DNA of 64,000 nt from Branchiostoma belcheri (GCF_001625305.1 NW_017804464.1:1487431-1551430); one strand, 5' to 3'; positions 34,238 to 49,200 are shown, counted from the first letter of the stretch. The notes: generated by a model from the letters alone, not told the origin. A program made the numbers and translations.

Positions 34238-37200
34238 TTATGCCACCTGAGGCTTCTGTAGTTTCTTGAACTCTGACTTGAGATCCTGGAGTGCTCGGGA
34301 CAGCTTCTTATCCTTGGGGCTTTCCTTTAACACGTCTTCAAACTCCTGAAAAGTGCAGGGACAGAACAAGATGGTGTTAGCTTGGAAGTTCATTTGTTTG
34401 GTAGGAATCCTTTCTGATGAGTTATTTTCTAGCACAATAGACTAAATGGACAAAAATTTCTGACTGACTGACTGACTCCAGTCTAACAAATTACAGTAAC
34501 TGATGCACTTCAGTTGACTAAATATTCTGAGCACCTTAGTTCGTCTTTGAAGATAGTTAAGTTCACATATTCCTGCACTCTAGGAAGTTTTGAATCATTT
34601 TGCTTTTCTTGTGTTACACTGTCCCCGTATAGTCAGAAGTTTTGTATACAAGACTGGCAGTCAATACAAAAAAATGTTTTACAATAATTATTCTTTGTTT
34701 TGAAAGACAGTCTCTTCAAAACTGGCACTGTTTTCATAGATATGAACTGTGCAATCTGATAAAAAGTCACTGCACTGGAGAAAAATCTAACAACGGTGTC
34801 TGACCTTCATCAGCCATTCCTTCTTGATGAAGAAGTGAGTTTTGATGACGTTCTCGAAGGCTGGAGGAGGCTTCTGTATCTGGGAGATGATGGCGTGCTT
34901 GATGTTGTTCACTCGTACATCTGGAGAAACAGTTAACACAAAGTTCAAGCAAGTGCTCTTAAGTGACAATGTTTTATTCATCAACTTATTCCTGAAAAAC
35001 AGTACATAATTCTGGAAGATTCTGATTTCTTCTTCACCTTATGTATGATGTACAAAATGACTAATAAACTGGTGGATGTCCCAACTGCTATACCTAATAC
35101 CAGCTCAGATTATCATTAGATAGCTTTAAACATTGCTTAGAGTTAGAGCTTCAAGGGTTAGGTGTAACAAGTCATTTGGTGTATTGTAGCCAGCTCCTGC
35201 TGCACCACATGCCTTCAAAGCTAATGTGTTACGCTGAAGGGCGGTTATACCAGCTATACCGATATAGATACACTGTACCTGCGTTGTATTCCCTGCTGTG
35301 CCTCTTCCCTGTGTCTGTACCTATCTCCTGCTCGTAGCCTGGCTCATTGAAGAACGGTTCTGGAACCAGGATCAGGGACTGGATGGACACCAGCACCTGT
35401 GGAGCAATTATTACAACTCTTGGTCACTTGATATGTCCGTGAAGGTTAGACATCCTGGTAATAAGATACGCCAAAAAACAGTTACTCAAGCAACTGGATA
35501 TGATTTTGAAAATGGTCAGACGTTTCAGGTAGCATCCACTAGTAGTTACTGAAGAAAGGTAGTGGATGCTACCTGAAACGTCTGACCATTTCCAAAATCA
35601 TATCCAGTTGCTTGAGTAACTGTTTTTTGGCATATCTTGATCACTTGGTAAAGAGAACAAAATTGGGTACAGCCGTGTAATGTTGCCATCAAACTATCTC
35701 AGTCTGAGTTTTCACTTACTGAAGGGTATCGCATTTTAATGTTCTGAAATCAGATGCTTACAACTTGAAGGTGACAGTAGTTCAATTGCGGAAAAAAGAA
35801 AAAAAATCACAGGAAAATGGTAGTTTAGCCCTGACCATTGCTCTAGCCAGCATCCATCTTTCCATATATAAAGATTTGAAAAGAGATGTCACTAAACTAA
35901 GCATAGTCTACAAGGAAAACTTACCTGTAGAACCGAGGATGTCTCGTTCCACTGCTCTCCCTGCTGCCCCTCCCATGTACCCAGTAGGGACAGGCAAACC
36001 TTACCACAGCTGGGGATAGAGGAAAACACATCAATCATTTAATGTCAAACTCTTCATTCAACTTTTTCCTAACACATCAAAATTAAAGGGACCGGTATTA
36101 CGTAACATTTCATTCAGCAAAAATTGGAATACATTTAGTTATTTAACAACAGAATTACTTTGAACAGAAATAACCAGAAAATTCAGTTTTCGTATTGTCC
36201 TAATGATACATAATACAACCCTTACAAATTAAAAACAATATATGACGCTCTTTGTAAAGGAGAAATTAACATAATTATTTTGTAAATCTTTCTTAAAAGT
36301 TGAAGATATTACCTGTATAAGTTAGGGTTGAATCTCACTGTCCCACCACCTGTTGTCTGTAAAACATACAATGACATTATGTACATCACATTGGTATGTA
36401 CATGTGATTGTCACATACTGATAGTGTGGTGACTATTACACTCATGATCCATAAATGGAATAACATTTTTTTAAAGAAGCTATCAGTTGATAATCATGAT
36501 CATAGTTTCAAACAACAACTTAACACAAGCATTTCCAGTAGAAGAAAATTCTTTAGCTATATGTAAGTTGTAAAATGATTGTTTGCCCTTACCTGAAGGT
36601 TTACCTGTGGTGGAACTTTGGGGTAGTTTGGTGGAAAGAAGATGTCGAACTGGTAGCACCCACCACTGTATGGTGTTCCCTCTGGCCTGGAAACAAAATA
36701 GAGCATGCCACACCAATTTAATTCATTAGTTCTTGGATTTTAGGAAGCAACTGGTGGAGCAAGCAGGTAAAATGAAAAAAATATTTCTTTGGACAAAGTT
36801 TAACTTACCCTGTGATCAGGGCTTGCATTAGGTTCATTTTCTCGTCATCCTGAAAAGAAAAATAACTGGTCATATATAACATTTCATTATCCTAGATAAA
36901 TATTTGTATAATTGTCCAGAGAACCGCTAAATTTATGATGTTTCTGTTCGTGATTCATGAAAAAAATAAATGATGACAATGTATCTTCCATAATGTTGTG
37001 CTAAGTTCAGTTCTCCTTTTCTTAAAAGACATACATATGTACACTCCTTCTAGCAATGGCTACAGAATATCTTATACTCACCACTCGGACAAAGATGGAC
37101 GATGATAGTTCTAGTGGTAGGGATGATGACAGTGACGAAAACTCCTGGGCTATTCTTACAATCTGTAACAGACAGAAAACACTTTCTCTAGAAGAACAGT

Positions 37201-40200
37201 TACTATTGACATGTAGAGCACCAAGTATATCTAAATCACCAGTATTTGGTAACACTTATGCTAATTTTCTATCTAATGGTGTACTGACAAAAATTATATC
37301 AAACTTAAGTTAATACTGTAAATCTCTAACCCAATACTGCATCCTGTAGAACATTTTCTGTCTATACAATCATACCACGGCAAGTCATCTAGTGTATGAT
37401 GCATTAGCCATTACTGACCAACAGTAGTTCACACTATTACTATAATAGGAGGAACGTCCTGTTTTCAGTAGATAAACCTAATGTTGCCTGGCCCCCATAT
37501 TGGAACATTTTTCAGAGGCTTGACTTGGAGTTTGCTCGTGGCTTTTCCTGTGACATAACATGACTTACCTGAGCATGAATAGGTTTGGTGAACTTGTTAT
37601 AGAGGGTTGAGTAGTGGTGAGCTGATGACCCTTCCACTGAAAAACAATCATACAAGGGTTAGAGTTATGAAAGAAGTTTACACTTAAGTTGAAGACTTAC
37701 GCTCCAGGCAGTTATGTGTGGAACTGCATTGGGTTCCATTTCCAGGGCACAGTTCAGATTTAAACTGAAGCCCTTGGCTTTGTGCTGAGTATCATGTTTT
37801 TTCGTTCCATGGTTGTGTGTTGAATACATTATCATGAAAACCAAGCAGATGTCAGGAGGGAAAAGACTGGCCAAATGAAACAAGAGGGGATGTAATTCTT
37901 TACTGCACATCACCGCTAACAAAAAATAATTACAAAATATCTCTTCTCCATTAGCAAAAGCTCATGATACATTATTATATTGTGCAACTGTATACATAAG
38001 CCCAGTCTTTAGTCAAATTCAAAACGAAGTATCAGACTTACATGGAAACTCAAAGTTGTCAAACTGCATTTCTTTGAGGTCTTTCTTGTATGTCTCCTCC
38101 ATGGATGTCTGCATATGTTAAAAACATGAATCGTTTCACATATAAAGTAAAATTTTTCCAGGATGACAACTTCAGGTGTTTAACATACATGGATAGAAAT
38201 TCCTGTACAAGTATACCATTTCATCCCATAACACAGTCTTTGGGGTGCCTGGACTAGATGAGATTCCTAGACTTGCTGATTGGGAGCAGAAGTTGTTGTA
38301 AGTTGTATATTATACAATTGTTGAGCAATCAAGTTCTTGTAGGTTATCTTGAATACAATTATAAACTTTCCTTTCTGCAAGAGTTTTTGATCAAAACTGG
38401 AGTGCAAGTTAACTACATCACAAAATCAACAATAAACATACAAATCAACATTAAAAAACTAAAAGGTAGAAGTTGAGGGTCCAGGTGACACTGTTTGGAT
38501 AAAAGCTTTCTTGAAGCTGGGTAGATCACACAGAGTCTTAATAGTATCATATACTATTAGGTACAATCTAAATAACCTTTACTGAAACCTACTGTAATTT
38601 TCTCGGGAGACTTGGCTACTGCAGAAGTACTACAGGAGGCTGCTGCGGTGATGTCAGGTGTACATTCCACCTGCGCCTCCTGTGCCGAGGCCTGCGCCGC
38701 GGCTGCAGCGTCCCGCGCCTGCTGCGCCTCCCCGTGCCTCCGGACCGCGTCAGCCACCTGACGGTACAGGATGATGAACTCCCTGCAAGGAGGAACGATT
38801 AAACACTGTTATCCAATCTTTAGCCTATCTTTAATCAATAGTGAACTGCCAGTAGTACTAGTAACTAACAGTAAGAAATGAAACTGGAAGTTTGGAAAGA
38901 AACTACCATTCTCTTTTGCAGTGCAAGACTGTTTGTACAAATTGATAAAGGAAGAACCATCAAACCCTGTTTGTTTGCTTGTTTGTAGTCTGAGTACTTT
39001 ATCCAATAATGATAGTATCCAGCTGCTGTGGATTTTTCTAGCCTATCTTTAACCAATAGTGAACTGCCAGTAGTAATGGTAAGAAATTGTTTTCTTTTGC
39101 ATTGCAAGAGTGTCATCTGTCTGTACAAGTTGATGAACTCACTACAAGGAAGAACGATCAAACACTGTTTGTTTGGTGGTAGCCATTATTTCTATTACAA
39201 TTTATCTGATCATGATAGTATCCAGCTGCTGTGGATTTGGTAATGGAAAAGATAGTGAGCATAGTCTAGTGGTTAGTGACCCTGTCCCTGGACCAAGAGA
39301 TAGGGAGTTTGAATCCTGGCTGCTGTTGCTCACCCCACATGCACGATAAGCAGACTTTAGGATGGAACGTTAAGCTGCGGTCCACTGTTTGTGCTTGTCG
39401 AAAAGAGCTAGATGAATTTAAAGTGAATCTGTAAATACTGTACATACATTTGTAGCATACCAGTAAAGTGGAAGCTCTTCAGTGAGCTAAGAAGTGGATA
39501 TCACTTTCTTCTTTTTTTAGCCTATGCCTATCCCTAATTGATAGTGAATATTTGTTCGTTGTTCCTGGACCAGTATTTCAATAGTAAATCTATCTACCCT
39601 AACTCAATGCAGCACTACATTTCCAGTATTCAGAATGAAAAACTGTACACAGAATATTGATATTATGCTACTAAAGACACATGGGTACATGGGGCTGTCT
39701 ACATGTTAATCACAGTGTGGGGATGATATGATTTCAAAAATGCTAACCTATTGTAAATGAGAGCATGCATGGATATAGGCATGAAAAAAACTACAGATCT
39801 ACCTACATTTTCTCTTCCTTTATTAAAACAGGGATAGCGATGATGAAAAAAAGACTCTTTACCAAAAGAATGACATTGAGTCAAAAGGTGAACAGAAGTG
39901 GGATGGGGTAACAGGCTTCCATGGACGGCACGGTTAGGTACACCCACCACCTCACCTAGCTAGCTTTTCCTCGGCTGTCTTTTCCACCACAGAGGACATG
40001 TGCGAGATGTCCAGTGGCTTGCTTTGTTCTATGGCTATCATATACTGGTTGTCCCAGGGGTAGAACTCCCCTATAGGCAGGGGCACATACTTAAAGGGCT
40101 GCATGGGCTCTGGTTCCACCTTCTCCGGCTTCTTGGGGATGCTGCCGTTAGCTGCCTTGTGCATGTGCTGCAGCATGGTCCTGGCCTGGGGACAACACAC

Positions 40201-43200
40201 AGGGGAAGGTGTACACTGTTAGGATGTCAGTTACCTTTTAACTACAGTCAAACTTGCCCAAGTTTTGCCTCTGTTAGCTGGCCATCTGGCCATAACGACA
40301 GTTTTTTCTCAGTCCTGATTTTTTTTACCCCATAGACGTAAGCATTAAGACACTATTTGGTACCGCACATGGCAATATCTGCCTATGATAACCACATCAT
40401 TTTCAAGTGTGTGGCAGAAAACAGTTTTTGATTTTAATATATTTATTTTATTATATTTAATATATTTATTTATTATATTTAATATATGACCCTTAAAAAC
40501 TCTTGAAAAGTGGCATTTGGCCAAAGATGGTAACTTTTAAAAAGTGGCTTTAGGCCACACCAATTTAGTTTGTTGGTTAACGGATTCGCCGCTTCATTTT
40601 TTCTGATTTGCAAATAAAAATAAAAATTGAGAATCAACTGCAAAATGCTCGTATTTTGCCGTGAACAATTGAAAACAGTCCTTTACATACTTCTTGTTAA
40701 AGTCATTCCATCTTTCAATGCAGTGATATCATTAAAAAATCAAAATTCATTGTCAAAATTTTGAACCAGCCTGGTGTGTTGACTTCATGGCTCATATCAT
40801 ACCACTTTGGGCCATAATTGGATGCCTAGGGCTGTTTTAATTTTATTTTTTTTTTTCGTTAACCAAGAAATTAAATTGGTGTGGCCTTAGGCTGAGAAGT
40901 GGAAAATAAAGGTGGAAGAAAATAAACAATAAGAGAATATTTCCACCTTCTGTTCCAGCCCCTCCAACAGCATGTAGACTGACTTGTCCTGATCTGGTAA
41001 GGCACACAGCAGCTTCACCAGCTGGGGGATGCACGCTGAAGGGAACAGCCAAAAATGCTGTCTTCATACATAAGTTGGTCAACACAGGTGTGAAAAAGCC
41101 TCCAGTTTTATATAAATGGACATTAGATGTGAAAAGGCCCCAAGTTTTACCATATAGTGTAACACTTCAGTAAAGAGTTTCAATTTCAAAGTATATGGGC
41201 AAAATATACCCAACCAAAACATATAATACTATGCTTTCTCACCTATTTCTCTGATGATGTCAACTATACCCTTGTAGACCTGTTTATAAAAAATAAAAGG
41301 CAACCTTTGGTTAATACATGTAAGCAAGGCGACATCTGCACTCAAAACCCCTTCTTTCAAATTCTGTTTGCCTCTAGAGTTTCTTGTGTGATTGTTGTTA
41401 TGAAAACAATCTGGTGGTGTTTTTTTATTCTTCCTTGGTCTGGTCCTAAGCATAGCAGGCCTTCAGGATAAGGACGGATGCTGTCATGAACAGAGATCAC
41501 TGCTGCTTCTGCAGTTTTCATTTCTGTTTCATCATAAGACCTGCTATGCATGGTGACTTTTCAAGACCTTTCACTACCTGATTGACAATAGAGACCTATT
41601 TTTCCCTATCCTGGTGGAGAAAAACATACTTATAATATACTGTTGCTCCTCTCTCTGAATGGCAATTCTAGGGCTACAGTTCCCCTTATCCCTGGTGCTG
41701 AATGACATTCTAGATATACACTTGCCCCTGTCCTTGGTGCTGAATGATATTCTAGATACACAGTTGTCCCTGTCCTTGGTGCTGAATGACATTCTAGATA
41801 CACAGTTGCCCCTGTCCTTGGTGCTGAATGACATTCTAGGACTAAGGTGGCCCCTGTCCTTGGTGCTGAATGATATTCTAGATACACAGTTGTCCCTGTC
41901 CTTGGTGCTGAATGACATTCTAGATACACAGTTGCCCCTGTCCTTGGTGCTGAATGACATTTTAGATAATACACTGTTTCTCCTGTCCCTGGATGACATC
42001 ATAGATATTCTGTTACCCCTGTCCTTGTGTACATGGGTCTGAGCAATCCTCATAACTAATGATCTGTCTGTGAGATTCTTTTCTTACAGTTGTACCTCAG
42101 TTTTACAGAGTTTTCCAATTACTGCTGTGAAAAGAATGTCTAACATACCGCCACATGTCTCCCAATCTCCAGGAAAGAGTCTGCTTTTAAATGGGTCTGT
42201 GCAAGAGAAAAGGGGTCAAACAGATTCACATGTCAAACAAAGCTGCAAAGATCATAGGTATCGTTAGATCAATAGTAAACTGTAAGTAATTTATTACTAG
42301 TAGTAGTAAAATAGCATGTGACATCATAAATACAAGCTTTGGGAAATATGTTACAAATGACATTGTAGTGTAGATGCCAACCTGCAAGTACCAGTGCATG
42401 CAGGTGCACTGCCTTTTTCATCTAAAACGATAGTAGCAGCTATATGTTAACAAGCGAGATACACATAAAATAAAACTAGCAATGGCTGCAATGACAATTG
42501 ATATGTGTGTAAGATGGACGTGTTTACCTCTATAAAAGGCACCAGGGCTGATCCCTCCAGGATAACAAACATGTCCGTTATGGGGTCAATCGCTCCGTTT
42601 TCCACCAGCAGGTTTCCCCAGGCCAGCAGTCTGTCTTCATAGTTCTGTAGAGAGACGTCCGTGCCACTGGACACCCCGCTGGAACTGGCCATGTAGTCCT
42701 GTTTGACCTTACAAGTCTCTGCCGAAGTGGAGGGCGTGCATGGGGTACTGGCACTTGTAGAGGAGTCCGCGGCGGCAGCGCCAATGTTTCTGTGCAGCTG
42801 GGACGTGCTCGCCTCTCCCGCAGCATTGCAACTTTTTGTTACGGCGTCGCTCCTGGTGCACTTCTTCTTACCGGTGTCCCCCCCGCGGGGGAGCTGGAAC
42901 AGCAGGGGTCCGTCACCGTGCACAACTGTTCACAGATGGACTGGCTACACGACGGCTTACACACCATGGAAATAGGGCAGAACGGTTTGCAGGACTTGGG
43001 GCTGGCGTTTGCGCTCGACGCGGACGAGGAAGATGCGGTGGCGATGGCCGACTCGTTGGGAAAGCTGTTACATTCAGTCTTCACGCTCCCTGTGGAGCTG
43101 CTGCAGGTGCTGTTGAGGTCGACGACCCCTGGGCCTTCTCTCAGTGGAATGGCTGGGACAGCGGTGCTCTTGGTGGAGTGGATGTAAGGACAGTGCTCCA

Positions 43201-46200
43201 CAAAAAGTTTCCTCAACTCCTGGTGAATCTTTTCCAACACTGCTTCAATCTGGAGAAAATAGTCAAGAATTCTGATTAATTCATGGTCACAACTACCACA
43301 CAGTCACTAACACTAGGGAATGAACTGCCTTGAGTCTTTTCATGCCCCTGTTCAGTAGATTTCCCTTGGAACACTGGACCTATTTTAGTACAGTATCAAT
43401 GTATGGTTGTGCATCTGTATGAAAAAAAAGGATCTATGTACAGGGTCATTGTGCTTCATTATGATCTTGCACTTAATCAATGGGTGTCTGAAAAACAGGT
43501 CACAGTCTAGACCCTTGAGATTTGTCTACATATAATACACGTTTTATGACTGACATTGTGCCTGACAGCTCCTGACAAGAGCCTTACCTGTTTGTCTTTC
43601 TCTTTCTGGGCTGCGATGTAGGCATTGACATCCCAGCCTGCTGAAGAAAAAAAACAGTTGTTAGGACAGAGCTGTACACCTGCTACATAAACATATATCA
43701 GGAACTGAGTTAGAAGCAAAAATATAGCATTGCCAGGAACTGTTTCAGAAGAGAAATGTATGGTATGCATATTAATTTTTGTGAAAAAGAAAACTGCCAT
43801 ACAAAATCTTCAATGAGATGGCAGTGAGTGAACCCCTTTAATACCTTGAGAACTTCAAGAGCACTACTTCCCCACTTTATGAAGTTTATCTGTTATGATC
43901 ATAACACCATGCATAACAAATAACCTGTGTATTTCTGAAAGCTCGAGTTCACAGGGTTCAAAATACCCACTCTAGATCTTGCAGTGTAAGTCATGGTTTC
44001 TGTGTGAGACTTATTGGAGATGCCTGGGTACCCAGTGCAAAGTTATGGCTTCTCACATAAACTGTGTCCTGCCTCATGATCAGCAAGCTTGTGAGCACTA
44101 CCTTTACAGATTGTCTGGCTTATGGCTTGCCTTCTATAAGTTCTAAGTCAGTATTGACAGCAATCTGAGATATTGATGGACAACCTACATGTAGCTTTCA
44201 GCTTAGGTTGCCTAAAGGGCAACGTGAGAGAAAAAAAGAGTATCTTGAACACTGGTTCTTGCTTCAGCACCTTCCCATGCTATGTTATTTTTATTGAGAG
44301 AAGACAATTGGATTGCTAACCCATCTGCCCAGGTCTGGACACGTTGCCATGGCCGTACCCGGTCCCTGGTTTCCAGTACTGCTTCTCCTTCTTCCCAGAG
44401 GTAGCCTGATGTACACACAAAGATCAGGAGAGTTGATATATATAGAATATAAGCGGTGTATACCGTATCACCTGAGGTTCTATCCTGACCTGTGGGAGGG
44501 CTGGGAAAGAGGGTGATGTGGAATACACTGTGTTGTATTTTATTTATGTCATGCCCACCTGAGAAAACATACATTTCAGTGCGAAATGTGCCAAAATTTG
44601 GTGTTGCTAAATGAAAATTGTAACAACATCAATTCCAATGTCCGAATCCGGTGTTTGGATTTTCAAAAGCGGCACGTTCAGGGCATGCAAAACATGTTCA
44701 AAATATTCTAGTATGGAACTTGTGGAAGCCCATGTGATAACCGTTAGAACCCTGTGTGATACCCCTAGTTATCACATGTGACAGAACACTTGTATTGAAT
44801 GTTACTGCAGCTCAGATACGACATAAAATAATTATCAGCGGTATACGATAGTTTTAAACTGGCTAGTGGAGTCAATATCAGAACAGCAAACAAGTAAAAC
44901 TATTTCTGTACTTATACTTTTCCAAGACATAGCAATGTACGTCTTACAAAATAAACTGGACAGCATCAATGATCATGCTCAAACAGTAATGCAAAATGCC
45001 ACATTTTTGTCAAAGATCTTTGCATGACCTCAACATAACAACAATAACTTCACGGCACACCAACAACTTATAATATACCTACCGGGACTCCAAAGCCCTG
45101 GAAGCATGAAAGGAAGGATAAGTAATAAGGATTAAATAAAATACTCCTTTATCATGTTTTTCTCGACAATATGTTAGAAATTCATGCTATATTAAAGAGA
45201 TTAGTCAATGCTATCATTTTTGTACTAAATTTATGTTTGTCTTTGGAAAGCCTGGGGTCTACTAAAACTACAAAATTTGTTTTATACCAGAGTGGGAGAT
45301 ATCACTCTGATAATAAGGTTGGGTTTCTACCAGTGTTTTTTGTTACTAGTAGTTTGTTGGTTGATTTTCAGGTTGGCTGGTTCCTTACTTTGTAAATAGA
45401 ATGGCTCCATAAGTTGTGGATTTTTATCATTTTTTGTGGACTAATACATTAAACTACTGTGATTTTGTAAAAGATTTGTATCACATGAATGTGGGATAGG
45501 TACATGTATCACATGAATGTGAGATAGGTACATGTGTAGAACTTTTAACTTGGCAATGTACAATGTATGCCACTTTTTTATGCTTACCTCCATCTTCTAA
45601 GAGTTTTCTAATTCTACATGTAGTTGTAATGCAGAATATTGGAGGCAAACATATGTACCAATATCACTTTTTCAAAACTAGAAATAATCATGCTAACTAA
45701 AGATTGAAATTAAGGGGAAGAAGACACCACAAGATAATCATTATGAACTAGTTTGTCATACCAGTAGTGACTTCAGTTTCTTCAGTTAAGCAGGGAGGAA
45801 AAAACAGGAAAAAATGTTCAATGTCAAAGGGCCATTCTTTCTTGTAATAACCAAGTTATGATGCAGCCACTAGAATGAAAGCTCATCTGTGTTGGTAGAA
45901 TCCATACTTGTAAAATATAAGCTCAGTATTTCTACTGAGTTGGAACAAAGCTTAAATTCTACAACTATGATGCAGCCATGTTCAGTAACCCAACAATTCA
46001 GTGACAAGATCTCTGCGTCATTCATCAAAACAATTCATCAAGACTTTTGTTATTGGCATCAACAGTTACTGTAGCAGACCATGTACATGAACATATATTA
46101 CCACAAAAAATTCAAACCAGGTCACATTACAGACATTGGCATTAACACTACAGTTATACAGTCTGTAACGATGACAGTTGTCTCAACACACACATGATCA

Positions 46201-49200
46201 TGAAATACAAGTATATGTTGACCAGACCAAGGGCAGAGTGCCATGTACTTACTGATGACTGCCTGATGGCTTTAGATGCTGGCTTGGTGATCTCTATGGC
46301 ATACCTGGTGTTAGCACGTGGGTTGACTTCACTCACCTGTGGGACACAGGCAGGTGTCAAACTGATTCTCAGGTATGAGAAAACTTGTTCACAGGAATGA
46401 GAACATTTCCTCACAGGAATGAGAACATTTCCTCACAGGAGTGAGAACATTTCCTCACAGGTGTGAGAACATTTCCTCACAGATGCGAGAACATTTCCTC
46501 ACAGGACATTTCCTCACAGATGCGAGAACATTTCCTCACAGGACAACATTTCCTCACAGATGCGAGAACATTTCCTCACAGGGTTGAGAACATTTCCTCA
46601 CAAGAATGAGAACATTTCCTCACAGAAATGAGAACATTTCCTTACAAGAATGAGAACTTTTCCTCACAGGTGTAAGAACATTTCCTCACAGATGCGAAAA
46701 CATTTCCTCACAGGAGTGAGAACATTTCCTCACAGATGCGAAAACATTTCCTCACAGGAGTGAGAACATTTCCTCACAGATGCGAAAACATTTCCTCACA
46801 GGAGAACATTTCCTCACAGGAATGAGAACATTTCCTCACAGGAGTGAGAACATTTCCTCACAGATGCGAGAACATTTCCTCACAGGAGAACATTTCCTCA
46901 CAGATGCGAGAACATTTCCTCACAGGAGTGAAAACATTTCCTCACAGGAATGAGAACATTTCCTCACAGGAATGAAAACATTTCCTCACAGGAGTGAGAA
47001 CATTTCCTCACAGATGCGAGAACATTTCCTCACAGGTGTGAGAACATTTCCTCACAGGTGTGAGAACATTTCCTCAAAGGAGTGAGAACAATTCCTCACA
47101 GATGCGAGAACATTTCCTCAAAGGGGAACATTTCCTCACAGGTGTGAGAACATTTCCTCACAGGAATGAGAACATTTCCTCACAGGTGTGAGAACATTTC
47201 CTCACAGATGGTTGGCTGGTGTTTGGTGGAGGTTGGCTACTGAATGTTTCAAAATTTTTAAAACAGGTGTGGATGGGAGGTTTGGCCATAGTTTCTGGTT
47301 GGTTGGTGTTTTAGAGTAGATCAGCAGTGTTTGGGAGTGAAATTTCACTCAAATTTAATTCTATTGTGTAAAAGATAGGCGTGGCCTAAATCTGATCAGA
47401 CTGCTTGCGAACGCCAGCCAACCTTGGTTGGTTGGTTGGTGGTTGGTAGGTTTTGAATGTGAGACTGGGCCTTAAGTGTTACTGGCTTTTAGGATCTATG
47501 AGGACTTTTACACTTTTATCTGTAGTAAATTTGGGTTAATTAAGCGCCAGTCTAGCAACGAACACTTAGGATAATTGCTCCTTACGATAATTGCACGAGC
47601 CTTCAAGTAATGTGTGAAGTACTCAGTACAGGGTGCATGTACTTTTAGTCTTCTTCCTGTTTCAGTCTAATGATATTGACAGCTTGTTTGAAAGCACCCA
47701 GCGTCTTGTCAAAGAAATCACAAGAGCATCAGTAAAAATTGATTGTACATGTTCTATCTAATTCAGAAGTATTGTAGTGAGCTAAGCAAAGAATGAAATG
47801 AACTGGATTAAAGCTAACAGTACAGCTTGTTTCCTAGAAGAGGGCATTAACCCAGTTTCCTTATTTGGTGTGTATAGATGGGTACTTACCAGAGCCAGTC
47901 TGAGTAGGTGGTGCTCAATGTCGACATACGAGCCGTTGGGGTACCTCACCGAGTCATTCCTGGGGCTATCCACATCAATCCTACAGGCATTAAGGAGGCA
48001 GGCTATCATTAACAGGCCTAAACTGGGCATTCAACCTTATTGCATAACCCATTATCATCCTTTTACTTACAGATAAAGCAGCAGTACATGAGCTATTTAT
48101 TCTGTAGGGACCTAAACATTTGGCTCTTCAACAGTCAGAGGGTAGAGAGTAACGTCAATTCTTACTTGTAACTACAGATTGAAGACCTGCTCACAGTTGC
48201 ATAAGGTCAGAGTCCTAACATTCGGCCTTCAACTGACATTAAAATGATTGGCAACTGATGCATTAAGTTCCCTGAAATGGTCCCTTTTACAGACTCTGCA
48301 CTCTGTGCTAACCCCATAAGCTAGAGAAAAGTGTTAGGCAAGTGGCTTGAACTTCAGGGTGCCAAAGGTTAGACAAGTTACTGTAACAGTGATTGTGAGC
48401 TGAGCAAAGTACAGTTTCATATCATCCCTCCTAACATGTGTCATGGAGGCTTAATGGCAGACATAAGATCAGAGGCAAGTGTTATTTTCTAGACCAAAAT
48501 CAACCAAATTTTATTTTCAAGATTACCCCTAGATTCCCTTTTTTTGAGGGCTCCATTATTGAATCTTAAGTACGTCTTTCAATGAGATAGCTGCCATGCC
48601 AGAGATCAACGTCACTTTTTGATCAAACTAAATGGAAAGTTGCTAAGGTTATGAATTGATAAACAATCCAGAAACACATTGCAAAAATAATTTTCAAGAT
48701 AAACCCAAGGCAGTTCCTGCTTTGAAGTTTGTTCACCTGGCTGTAACTGATCTGGAGGGTACTGACTTGGAGTTGGTTACCAGAATATTGATGCCGCATA
48801 ATGTAACTTCTACCTTGTCCAAACTCAATATAATTGTCAACATAATTACTTTTTGGGATTAATAGAAATAGTATCTACAGAACCAGATCAATTGTTTCTG
48901 CTCTGGAGACTGCCTTTAGACAGATTCTGTAGTCTACTTGGTTAAATCAGTTATACATGTACAACACAACAAAGAACAGAGACAGATACCTGGCCCATCT
49001 CTGCAACATGTCCTTCATTTCCAACAGTACAGTCTTCATGTCTTTGGCAGGATCCCTGCAGAACAAAATATTTTTTACTGGTGGGTACATCAAATAAATA
49101 TGATAAAAGTTACAGTTCTTTATTGAGCAGCCAAAAGGATGAAAGAAGTTGCTTGCTAACAGCCATTACTGCCTCAAGAGTGTTGTCAGGCAAATCCTTT

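Noticed and set aside
41574-42053. Open frames of 110-160 codons across the 42-base repeat
   Set aside because: They exist in several frames on both strands because the period is divisible by three. No splice or start context supports them.
42836-43279. 147-codon plus-strand frame near 43 kb
   Set aside because: It is a GC-rich shadow of the Ser/Ala-rich exon on the minus strand.
46368-47210. Possible CRISPR-like array (short repeats, short spacers)
   Set aside because: The window is eukaryotic, the spacers are 0-5 bases and recurrent, and no cas genes are present. It is a minisatellite.
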